A stretch of DNA of 64,000 nucleotides from Flavobacteriales bacterium (GCA_018402085.1 JAGYJM010000002.1:2557501-2621500); one strand, 5' to 3'; shown: positions 53,944-61,448, counted from the first letter of the stretch. Numbers and translations are program-made. The notes: generated by a model not told the origin, from the sequence alone.

Positions 53944-55161
53944 ATGGACTATCGCGAAACCCTCGCCTTTCTTTTTGAGCAACTCCCAATGTTCCAGCGG
54001 GTAGGCGCCGCGGCTTACAAAGCGGACCTCTCTAATACCATCGCGCTTTGCCGACTAATCGGCAACCCTGAGCAAAAGTTGCGCTTTGTGCATATCGCCG
54101 GCACCAATGGCAAAGGCAGCACAGCACACATGACCGCGTCAATTCTCCAGGAGGCAGGTTACAAAACCGGACTCTTCACCTCCCCTCACCTCAAAGATTT
54201 CCGCGAGCGCATTCGCCTGAACGGTGAGCTGATGGAGCAGGATGCTGTCATCGAATTTGTAGAACAATTCAAAGACGAGTGGACAAACATCAAGCCCTCA
54301 TTTTTTGAGATCACGGCTGCCATGGCGTTCTGGTATTTTGACCGCGTCGGGGCAGAAATCGTTGTGCTGGAGACCGGCATGGGCGGTCGCCTCGACTCTA
54401 CCAATGTGGTGCGCCCTGAAATCAGCATCATCACCAGCATCGGCATGGATCACATGCAGTTCCTCGGCGATACCATCGAAAAGATTGCCGCAGAAAAGGC
54501 AGGCATTATCAAGCTGGGCAAACCCGTTGTTACCGGTCGTCTCGTTCCTGAGGCCTTAGAGGTTATCCGCGCAAAAGCGCGGGATGCTAAATCGCCCGTC
54601 ATTGAAAGCGATACGGATCAAATCAGCGTGCCTCCCCTTGATCTCAAAGGACCGTTTCAGCCCATAAATGCTCGTACGGCCATAGCGGCAGCATGGGAAT
54701 TGCAAAAAAGAGGCTACAAAATTGACGACGAACACATCTTGAAAGGGTTATCACGTGTCACGGTGAACACCGGTTTACTCGGACGCTGGCAAGTCTTGCG
54801 TGAGCAGCCGCTGACGGTAACTGACTGCGCGCATAATGAGCCCGCACTAACCGGAATCCTTAAAGAAATTGCGCGGCATGATTACCACAACCTCCACATG
54901 GTGCTGGGCTTCTCCAATGACAAAGACCTTGAACCGCTGCTAAAGATGCTTCCAAAAGAAGCCACCTACTATTTTACCACTGCGAAAGTCCCCAGAGCCC
55001 TGCCGGCCGACAAACTGATGGAACTGGCAGCGGCACACGGATTTCAGGGTGAAGCCTTTTCAAGTGTGCGAAAGGCTTATGAAGCTGCACGGCTCTACGC
55101 GTCAAAGCGCGATATGATCTACATAGGCGGAAGCGTTTTCGTTGTGGCAGAAGTGGTTTAG
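53944..55161 (+). CDS. folC: Bifunctional folylpolyglutamate synthase / dihydrofolate synthase
   Basis: 405 aa. Mur-ligase-type ATP-binding HIAGTNGKGSTAHMTASIL near 49-67, followed by FTSPHLKDFRERIRLNG and VLETGMGGRLDSTNVV. Then the metal/ADP motif SIGMDHMQFLGDTIEKIAAEKAGIIK and the C-terminal domain TVTDCAHNEPAL. Adds glutamates to folates or dihydropteroate. It starts 2 bp after tonB, an order often seen in Bacteroidota. Palindrome 54567-54586 encodes IRAKARDAKS between the two domains. Confidence 0.95.
   Translation: MDYRETLAFLFEQLPMFQRVGAAAYKADLSNTIALCRLIGNPEQKLRFVHIAGTNGKGSTAHMTASILQEAGYKTGLFTSPHLKDFRERIRLNGELMEQDAVIEFVEQFKDEWTNIKPSFFEITAAMAFWYFDRVGAEIVVLETGMGGRLDSTNVVRPEISIITSIGMDHMQFLGDTIEKIAAEKAGIIKLGKPVVTGRLVPEALEVIRAKARDAKSPVIESDTDQISVPPLDLKGPFQPINARTAIAAAWELQKRGYKIDDEHILKGLSRVTVNTGLLGRWQVLREQPLTVTDCAHNEPALTGILKEIARHDYHNLHMVLGFSNDKDLEPLLKMLPKEATYYFTTAKVPRALPADKLMELAAAHGFQGEAFSSVRKAYEAARLYASKRDMIYIGGSVFVVAEVV
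54567..54586 (+). repeat. GATG palindrome, in folC
   Basis: CCGCGC-AAAA-GCGCGG-GATG, encoding RAKARDA in frame; identical to 22454-22473 and, inverted, 3300-3319. Confidence 0.7.
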
Positions 55162-55299
55162 CCGCTGTACGCGGTGAGGAATACACACCGAGGATACTTC
55201 GGGCTCACTGCAAATCGTATGCTTTCACCTCCAAAATGCGATAGGCTCGGAATCAAGCGATTCAAATAGTGCTAACTTCACTTCCAAACACTTATAACT

Positions 55300-55812
55300 A
55301 TGATTGAGAATCCATGGATCTTCTTTGTGGCCGCACTCATTCCTATTTTATTGGGTGCCATTTGGTACAACCCGGCTGTGCTTGGCCGCCGATGGATGAA
55401 ACTGGCAATGATTTCTGAAGAACAACTGCAGAGCGGTAGATTTCCGGTAATTCTGCTGGTCACCTATATCTTCAGTCTTATGCTGTCTTTCATGCTTTAT
55501 ACAATCGTGGTTCACCAGGCACACATTGGCTCTTTGTTCATGGGCTTCGACGGTTACCAGGAGCAAATGACTGCTGAATCCGGTGAGTTGTTCGAGCGTT
55601 ACACAGCAATGATGAGTCAGTTTGAAGGGATGTTCCGGACGTTCAAGCACGGTATGCTGCATGGTGCGATTGCAGGCTTGTTCATCGCAATGCCTGTTCT
55701 TGGTATCAATGCACTGTTTGAACGGAAGAAAGCAGGCTACATTTTGCTAAACACACTGTACTGGATGATTGCCTTAATGCTGATGGGCGGACTTGTCTGC
55801 GCTTATGCCTGA
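55300..55812 (+). CDS. DUF1761 domain membrane protein
   Basis: 170 aa with four transmembrane helices, starting NPWIFFVAALIPILLGAIWYNPAVLGRRWMK, the typical DUF1761 opening, and ending LNTLYWMIALMLMGGLVCAYA. Function unknown. Its stop codon abuts the convergent methyltransferase gene. Confidence 0.84.
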   Translation: MIENPWIFFVAALIPILLGAIWYNPAVLGRRWMKLAMISEEQLQSGRFPVILLVTYIFSLMLSFMLYTIVVHQAHIGSLFMGFDGYQEQMTAESGELFERYTAMMSQFEGMFRTFKHGMLHGAIAGLFIAMPVLGINALFERKKAGYILLNTLYWMIALMLMGGLVCAYA

Positions 55813-56595
55813 TCAGTAGCGCAGACGGTGATGTTGCTTGTGCATTCCCTGTCGACGTAGTAACCATCCCATTTCGAACAAATCAAGACTAAGTTGGAAG
55901 GACTCGTCTATTGTAAGTTTCTTCCAAGCCCTGTGCATGTCACTTGACCAGTGGATGTCGTCTACTACGATGATGCCACCCTCGCTAAGGTGAGGCTTTA
56001 AACGGCTGGTGTAATCAAGCAGTGCTTCACCGATGTGATGTCCGTCAATGAAAATAAGGTCGAATGTTGACGAAGGTTCCAGCTCTGAAAGAAACGCATC
56101 GAATGAAGCATTGACGATCCGAGCTTGAAGTCCGCAGTTCTCCAAAACGCTTTCAGCTTCTTCGACGAGGCTGGCGGCTCCTTCTACGGAAATCACATCT
56201 GCACCTGAAGCAGCCAGGTATGCGGTGGTTAACCCCACCGAAGTACCTAATTCAAGAATCTGTTCTGAATTCGAAAAGGACGCGAGTCTATAAAGCGCTC
56301 GTGCATATTTAGGTTTCTTGGCACTTATACGGGTGATTTCTGCTACTCTACGGGTGCTCCCTTTCATACGTTTTGACCCGGCTCCCAGGTCTTCAACACG
56401 AATGAGGCGTGTGTCTTGTAACAAGCGATTTCGCTGTCTTTCGATTTTATCAAAGAGGTAATAGTGCTTCTCCTCGTTCAATACTTCATCGAATAGCTCG
56501 TAGAGGTAAGGCGAGTGCGCTTTGTGAACCCCTTTGGCTTCGAGTACATAACGTAAGTAGGCGATGGCTCTTTGCACGATGTAAAGAAAAGCCAT
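55813..56595 (-). CDS. SAM-dependent O-methyltransferase-like protein (class I)
   Basis: 260 aa. A helical N-terminus is followed by a Rossmann-type SAM-binding fold. Motif I is ILELGTSVGLTTAYLA near 113, motif II VISVEGAASLVEEAESVL, then FDLIFIDGHHIGEALLDY and GGIIVVDDIHW, as in class I O-methyltransferases of small molecules. Substrate unknown. Its 5' end lies 33 bp from the array promoter on the opposite strand. Confidence 0.85.
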   Translation of the reverse strand: MAFLYIVQRAIAYLRYVLEAKGVHKAHSPYLYELFDEVLNEEKHYYLFDKIERQRNRLLQDTRLIRVEDLGAGSKRMKGSTRRVAEITRISAKKPKYARALYRLASFSNSEQILELGTSVGLTTAYLAASGADVISVEGAASLVEEAESVLENCGLQARIVNASFDAFLSELEPSSTFDLIFIDGHHIGEALLDYTSRLKPHLSEGGIIVVDDIHWSSDMHRAWKKLTIDESFQLSLDLFEMGWLLRRQGMHKQHHRLRY

Positions 56596-56628
56596 ACGTT
56601 GGGTTCATCAAATTTTTTACCCGCCGAG

Positions 56629-56658
56629 TTGACCCCGTTGCAAAAAGTTCTATATTTG
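56629..56658 (+). promoter_or_regulatory. Strong promoter of the tRNA-Val array
   Basis: TTGAC at 56629-56633 and TATATTTG at 56651-56658, 17 bp apart, a near-ideal Bacteroidota TTG / TAnnTTTG pair. Transcription would start near 56665 and read through the whole array into tRNA-Val. No other promoter was seen before 57281. Confidence 0.75.
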
Positions 56659-56688
56659 CAGTCCTGAAAACGCAAAGGCGTTGAAAAA

Positions 56689-57280
56689 GGGCGATTAGCT
56701 CAGTTGGTTCAGAGCACTCCGACAACGTCGGAGGGGTCACTGGCCGAAAAAAAAGAAATTAGGGGCGATTAGCTCAGTTGGTTCAGAGCACTCCGACAAC
56801 GTCGGAGGGGTCACTGACCAGGAAAAAGAAAATTAGGGGCGATTAGCTCAGTTGGTTCAGAGCACTCCGACAACGTCGGAGGGGTCACTGACCAGGAAAA
56901 AGAAAATTAGGGGCGATTAGCTCAGTTGGTTCAGAGCACTCCGATTACATCGGAAGGGTCACTGGCCGAAAAAAAAGAAATTAGGGGCGATTAGCTCAGT
57001 TGGTTCAGAGCACTCCGACAACGTCGGAGGGGTCACTGACCAGGAAAAAGAAAATTAGGGGCGATTAGCTCAGTTGGTTCAGAGCACTCCGACAACGTCG
57101 GAGGGGTCACTGACCGAAAAAATAGAAATTAGGGGCGATTAGCTCAGTTGGTTCAGAGCACTCCGATTACATCGGAGGGGTCACTGGCCGAAAAACAAGA
57201 AATTAGGGGCGATTAGCTCAGTTGGTTCAGAGCACTCCGACAACGTCGGAGGGGTCACTGACCGAAAAAATAGAAATTAG
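56689..57280 (+). repeat. Tandem array of eight 74-bp tRNA-Val-derived units
   Basis: Units start at 56689, 56763, 56837, 56911, 56985, 57059, 57133 and 57207, each exactly 74 bp, in register with tRNA-Val at 57281. Unit bases 1-28 equal the tRNA 5' end (acceptor strand and D-arm). Bases 29-45 are CTCCG-ACAACGT-CGGAG, or CTCCG-ATTACAT-CGGRG in units 4 and 7: the same length as the tRNA anticodon arm, with AAC or TAC at the anticodon position. Bases 47-57 can form GGTC-ACT-GACC or GGTC-ACT-GGCC. An A-rich spacer ending AAATTAG follows. T-arm and 3' acceptor strand are missing, so a normal tRNA cannot fold. Units 2, 3 and 5 look identical; units 6 and 8 as well. Confidence 0.9.
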
Positions 57281-57358
57281 GGGCGATTAGCTCAGTTGGT
57301 TCAGAGCATCTGCCTTACAAGCAGAGGGTCACTGGTTCGAATCCAGTATCGCCCACCA
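57281..57358 (+). tRNA. tRNA-Val(UAC), CCA encoded
   Basis: 78 nt including CCA. Acceptor GGGCGAT with ATCGCCC, anticodon loop CTTACAA (anticodon TAC), T-arm CACTGG-TTCGAAT-CCAGTA. It follows directly on the last 74-bp unit. The other two tRNAs here lack encoded CCA. Confidence 0.95.
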
Positions 57359-57366
57359 CTAACACG

Positions 57367-57396
57367 AAAGCGAGACCGAAAGGTGCTCGCTTTTTT
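57367..57396 (+). terminator. Intrinsic terminator of the tRNA-Val transcript
   Basis: AAAGCGAG-ACC-GAAA-GGT-(G)-CTCGC followed by TTTTTT: a long stem with one bulge and a GAAA tetraloop. The same sequence recurs at 57783-57812 and 62939-62972. Confidence 0.87.
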
Positions 57397-57415
57397 GTTG
57401 CCTAAACGTTTAGCT

Positions 57416-57673
57416 ATGCCCTCAGCTTATATTCTGTTCTCTCAGCGTCTCGACCGGTACTATGTGGGTTCTACCTCTGGCAAAGTCGAAGAACGTTTGC
57501 GTCGTCATTTGACAGCGAGAAGCGGTTTTACTTCCAAGGCTCGTGACTGGGAGGTCGTTTTCCAAGAAGAGTTCTCATTGAAATCGGATGCCATGAAACG
57601 AGAGCGACAAATCAAGTCATGGAAATCACGCAAGATGATCGACAAACTGATAGCTTCCTCATCATCAGTTTAG
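57416..57673 (+). CDS. GIY-YIG family nuclease, small
   Basis: 85 aa from MPSAYILFSQRLDRYYVGST; the open frame reaches back into the tRNA but this is the natural start. GIY-YIG core as YIL ... YVG at 5-18, the conserved Arg in VEERLRRH, and the catalytic Glu region in KRERQIKSWKSRK. Single-domain proteins of this type (UvrC N-terminal/YhbQ-like) are common in Bacteroidota; some GIY-YIG enzymes are homing endonucleases. It sits between tRNA-Val with its terminator and a second copy of both. Its TAG stop is formed by the first bases of that tRNA-like copy (TTTAGCTCAG). Confidence 0.88.
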   Translation: MPSAYILFSQRLDRYYVGSTSGKVEERLRRHLTARSGFTSKARDWEVVFQEEFSLKSDAMKRERQIKSWKSRKMIDKLIASSSSV

Positions 57674-57774
57674 CTCAGTTGGTTCAGGCATCCCGACGCA
57701 GTCGGGAGGGTCACTGGTTTGAACTAAGCGCAGCCATCTCACGACCGCAGGGAGTAATCCAGTATCGCCCACCA
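57670..57774 (+). pseudogene. tRNA-Val-like remnant with insertion in the T-loop
   Basis: Begins TAGCTCAGTTGGTTCAG as tRNA-Val, with two bases lost before GCA. The anticodon-arm position holds TCCCG-ACGCAGT-CGGGA. Then GGGTCACTGGTT matches tRNA-Val, about 38 extra bases (GAACTAAGCGCAGCC ... GCAGGGAGTAA) interrupt the T-loop, and TCCAGTATCGCCCACCA restores the tRNA 3' end. No matching 5' acceptor strand, so not a working tRNA. Confidence 0.85.
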
Positions 57775-57782
57775 CTAACACG

Positions 57783-57812
57783 AAAGCGAGACCGAAAGGT
57801 GCTCGCTTTTTT
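57783..57812 (+). terminator. Second copy of the tRNA-Val terminator
   Basis: Same hairpin and T-run as 57367-57396. The duplicated block runs from the tRNA-like copy through CACTAACACG and the terminator to GTTGC. Confidence 0.83.
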
Positions 57813-58049
57813 GTTGCATAATATTCCATGTTCGTGAGCCAGTAGCCTTAAACGTGGTCTATTGTCAGCTTTGACATCGCAGTTCTGACGTTTCAAACAC
57901 TCATTCGGCTACTTTACCGTTTTTTACCCTCACAATACATGGCACCGAATTAGCTTTGGCGTAACGGTGCAGATAAATTGCCCACCTTCGTATGGCAATA
58001 AATACACCAACGAACAGCCCTCGTTATTCAAGAAACTGACGAGCTACAA

Positions 58050-59060
58050 ATGAACACGAATCGATTAGTACTCACCATTGCGGCGACTTTCTCACTTTTC
58101 CTGCACCTACCAAGGATCGCATTTCTGTACTCTGGCCAACGTAACCAGACACTGGAAGGATTGATTCAGGTTACCGTTGAAGACACAGCTCTCCGAATAC
58201 TGCTGCTTTTTGGCTACGCATTCACCTTGCTCAAACTAAACCTTGACTGGGTTAAACTAATCCCCCAGAAACATCGCCGTTGGGCGGCGTTATTGGCCAA
58301 TTTACTTATCTACTTCATATGGGTGCTACTCTTTTACCTTATTGAGACGTTCTTCTACAACATATTCGCCTCCGTCATCAGTCCATCTATAAACTTCATC
58401 GTATACTTTTTCTTTCTCATTGTTCTCGCTGTAATCAGCTACGCAGTCAAACTTCTTAAGAAATCCCGCTTAGATAACATCGAGAAGGAAGTCCTCAAAA
58501 GGAAAAGCCTACAGAATGAACTTGAAGCACTCCGGAACCAAGTCAACCCTCACTTCCTCTTCAACTCACTCAGCACCCTTTTAAACCTGGTACGGGAAGA
58601 TCAAAAGAGCGCAGAAACGTTCATTTATAACCTCGCCTTTCTTTACAGGTATATTCTCCAAAGCCAGGAAGAAGAACTGGCCACCATCAAAGATGAGCTC
58701 AAAGTGCTGAACAGTTACGCGCAACTCATCGGAGAACGATATAAAGATAATTTCCGGATTGATGTCCGAATCGACGAATCCGTTTACCACCGTAAAATCC
58801 CAATCCTTTCTCTGCAATTGCTTCTCGAAAACGCAGTGAAGCACAATGAGATCTCACATAACAAGCCACTTCTTGTAGAAATTTTCAGTGATGCCACCAG
58901 CATCACTGTGAAGAATCCATTGCAGCTAAGAACTCACAAGATGCAAAGCACCCAAAAAGGCCTGAAGAACCTCAGCACACGAACCCAGCTCTTATTCAAC
59001 AAACCGCTTGTCATTTCAAAAAGTGAAACGTCTTTCGTTGTTAAAATTCCCCTGTCATGA
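58050..59060 (+). CDS. LytS-type sensor histidine kinase
   Basis: 336 aa. About four N-terminal transmembrane helices (residues 8-25, 48-62, 80-105, 108-132) are followed by a coiled linker. The His_kinase domain of the LytS family has the H-box ALRNQVNPHFLFNSLSTLLNLV near 160-180, then LSLQLLLENAVKHNE as N-box and a reduced HATPase. Signals to the LytTR regulator that overlaps its 3' end by 4 bp. Sensed signal unknown. Confidence 0.92.
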   Translation: MNTNRLVLTIAATFSLFLHLPRIAFLYSGQRNQTLEGLIQVTVEDTALRILLLFGYAFTLLKLNLDWVKLIPQKHRRWAALLANLLIYFIWVLLFYLIETFFYNIFASVISPSINFIVYFFFLIVLAVISYAVKLLKKSRLDNIEKEVLKRKSLQNELEALRNQVNPHFLFNSLSTLLNLVREDQKSAETFIYNLAFLYRYILQSQEEELATIKDELKVLNSYAQLIGERYKDNFRIDVRIDESVYHRKIPILSLQLLLENAVKHNEISHNKPLLVEIFSDATSITVKNPLQLRTHKMQSTQKGLKNLSTRTQLLFNKPLVISKSETSFVVKIPLS

Positions 59061-59812
59061 GAGTAGCGATTCTTGAAGATGAAAAACCCGCCGCCGACAA
59101 CCTAATGCACCTCTTAGCAGGGCTGAAAGAAACCGTCGTGATCGACCAGGTTATCGAAACCGTGTCACAGGCAACAACCTATTTCGCAGCAGAACCCAAC
59201 ATAAACCTTGCCTTCTTTGACATACACCTTGCCGATGGCATTTCATTCGATATCTTCGAGAAAGTCAGCGTGAATGTTCCCGTCATTTTCACCACAGCCT
59301 ATGACGAGTACGCACTACGCGCATTCAAAGTAAATAGCATTGACTACTTGTTGAAGCCGATGGCACTCGATGAACTGCAAGCTGCTTTGAACAAATTCAA
59401 ATCGCGAAGCAAAGCGCCGAATATGTCTGAAGACATTAAGCTACTGATCAAACACTTCACAAAAGAAGAGAAAGCATTCAAGTCTTCTTTTCTCGTTCAT
59501 CAGCGCGACCTGCTAATCCCGCTGAAAGTAGAAGACATCGCTTATATCACCATCAATGCCGGCCTCGTGAAGGCCATTGACTTCAGTAATAAAAGCTATA
59601 TCCTCGATGAAAAGCTTGAAGATATTGAAGCGAGCCTCAACCCTGAGCAGTTCTTTAGGGCAAACAGACAGTACATTGTTCAACGAAGAGCCATTACGAA
59701 CATTACGATTTACTTTAACGGAAAGCTCATCCTGAACATCGAGCCCAAACCCGCTGAACGCATCATTGTCAGCAAGATGAAGGCACCGATGATCAAAAAG
59801 TGGATGAATTGA
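59057..59812 (+). CDS. LytTR-family response regulator
   Basis: 251 aa. Receiver domain 1-115 with the phosphorylated Asp in LAFFDIHLADG (about residue 55), acidic pocket LEDEKPA, switch Thr/Ala in FTTAYDEYA and Lys in LLKPM. C-terminal LytTR DNA-binding domain (~150-251) with FRANRQYIVQRRAI. Transcribed with the LytS kinase; target promoters unknown. Confidence 0.93.
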   Translation: MRVAILEDEKPAADNLMHLLAGLKETVVIDQVIETVSQATTYFAAEPNINLAFFDIHLADGISFDIFEKVSVNVPVIFTTAYDEYALRAFKVNSIDYLLKPMALDELQAALNKFKSRSKAPNMSEDIKLLIKHFTKEEKAFKSSFLVHQRDLLIPLKVEDIAYITINAGLVKAIDFSNKSYILDEKLEDIEASLNPEQFFRANRQYIVQRRAITNITIYFNGKLILNIEPKPAERIIVSKMKAPMIKKWMN

Positions 59813-60248
59813 AAGAAGTACCTCTCTCTCTCTCGCATTAGCAATCTCAGAATCCATCTGCACAGATATCGTAAGGTCTGAAGCTATCGACTAAAAACTG
59901 CCCGTCATAGTGATTGGTGTATTTTCGTTCTTGTTTGTCTGCAACCACCCAAACTTACCACCAGCGGCATACTGCAAGGTCAACCTAAGCCTCCAAACGG
60001 AAGGGTGACACCTGCGACGGATCACCGGCAAACGCCCGACATAAGACAGTGTCTGAACTTCGCAATCCCATGCAACCTCATCTTTCTAGATACTCTTAAG
60101 TCAGAAGTCCGCCATAAGCTTGTAGTGTCATTTCAAGTATAACTGAAGTCTCGGACGCTTCACTCGCATCTTCAGACGCTTCAGCACCTTCACGCCAAGG
60201 ACAGGAGGCCCTCATCGATAAATTTGTTTTGAACAACACTCAAATGAC
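59813..60248. other. Intergenic region, little seen
   Basis: 436 bp with no gene or terminator. A CTCTCTCTCTC tract lies just after the response-regulator stop, and the promoter box for the next gene is at 60219-60226. Otherwise nothing. Confidence 0.6.
60219..60226 (+). promoter_or_regulatory. Putative -7 box of pectinacetylesterase-like gene
   Basis: TAAATTTG matches TAnnTTTG, 22 bp before the ATG at 60249. No clear -33 element. Confidence 0.4.
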
Positions 60249-61358
60249 ATGATTCAGAACAACCCCAATTTCATCATCATTGCTCTCCTTTCTATGCTGC
60301 TGCTAAGTTGCTCGAAAGACGAAGAGCCTACAGAAACAACAGGTAACACGGGTTCCGGAAGCATGATTCCGTTTCAGGAACTATACGACCAGGGCATCGA
60401 CAGATACATGGGGGTGTTCGCCCCCACAAGCACTTCAATGCCTTCAGCCGGAGTGACAGAATACTTTTTCGACATTCCGGATGGTCCTGTTTGCTTTACC
60501 GGCAATGAGTTCTCAATGTTCACTCGCAATGGCACTAGCAACAAGCTGCTCATCTTTTTGCAAGGCGGTGGGTTTTGTAGTCCCAACTCCTGCGAAGCCG
60601 TAGAAACCGGAATTCCACTTGTTCCATTTGGCATCATGAACCCGAACGACCCCGGGAATGCTGCCGCTGATTACCATTTGGGTTATGTGCCATATTGCGA
60701 CGGGAGTGCCATGATTGGTGACAACGCGGTTGACAGCGACGGGGATGGCGTAAACGACCGTTTCTTCAGAGGTCTGCAGAACCTTTCGGCTTCACTTGAT
60801 GTCATTGCAGCCCAATACCCTGCACCGGATAAAATCGTGCTGGCCGGAAACAGTGCCGGAGGGTTCGCCGTTCATCATGCACTTCCGTTGGTGAGGTTGC
60901 TTTATCCAGAGATCAGAATTGACATTATTAACGATTCAGGAACCGGCATCATGGACGAAGGAGGCTGGCAGATGAGTCTTACCTACTGGAATGCCGAATC
61001 ATTTTATCCCGAGAGTTGCTCATCCTGTATTGGGCCAGACGGAAACATCACAGACTACCACAAATATCAGCTCGATCAGGATCCCAATGTCAAACTCGCC
61101 TACATAAGCTCGAAACAAGATGAGACCTTTGCTCAGTTAACCAATGGTGGCGGACCAGCTTTTGAAGCACAACTCATTGAAGCTTCCAACGAACTCAAGG
61201 CCAACTATCCCGAAAAGTTCAACTACCTCATTGCAGAAGGCGATGAGCACACCTTTATTCTGAGCGATTACACCTATGAAATCGCAGGAACAACGGTACA
61301 GGCCTGGGTTGGTGAGATGCTCAATGAATCTGATGAGTGGACTTCACTGATAGACTAA
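60249..61358 (+). CDS. Pectinacetylesterase-family lipoprotein (alpha/beta hydrolase)
   Basis: 369 aa. Lipoprotein signal with lipobox LLSCSKDEE, so anchored to a membrane. The body matches pectinacetylesterase-family hydrolases: LLIFLQGGGFCSPNSC and nucleophile motif VLAGNSAGGFAVHHALPLV with the catalytic Ser, plus a C-terminal His in GDEHTFIL. Cys-rich, suggesting disulfides. Probably deacetylates a polysaccharide; substrate unknown. An ATG at 60244 gives only a two-codon frame and is not used. Confidence 0.84.
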   Translation: MIQNNPNFIIIALLSMLLLSCSKDEEPTETTGNTGSGSMIPFQELYDQGIDRYMGVFAPTSTSMPSAGVTEYFFDIPDGPVCFTGNEFSMFTRNGTSNKLLIFLQGGGFCSPNSCEAVETGIPLVPFGIMNPNDPGNAAADYHLGYVPYCDGSAMIGDNAVDSDGDGVNDRFFRGLQNLSASLDVIAAQYPAPDKIVLAGNSAGGFAVHHALPLVRLLYPEIRIDIINDSGTGIMDEGGWQMSLTYWNAESFYPESCSSCIGPDGNITDYHKYQLDQDPNVKLAYISSKQDETFAQLTNGGGPAFEAQLIEASNELKANYPEKFNYLIAEGDEHTFILSDYTYEIAGTTVQAWVGEMLNESDEWTSLID

Positions 61359-61448
61359 ACTTCCTCGTGCGCGCCCCCCTTCCGGTTGCGCTTCACTAGA
61401 AATTAAATGACTACTAAAACTTCATGCACATCACTAAAAATCAAACAG

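Noticed and set aside
56689-57280. CRISPR-like array
   Set aside because: Units are near-identical over their whole 74 bp with no unique spacers, and they match a tRNA 5' half; no cas gene is nearby.
57296-57415. Longer N-terminus for the GIY-YIG protein
   Set aside because: The extra residues are a translation of tRNA-Val and its terminator; the natural start is at 57416.
57619-57837. 72-aa frame over the tRNA-like remnant
   Set aside because: Translates GIY-YIG end, tRNA-like and terminator sequence; no protein features.
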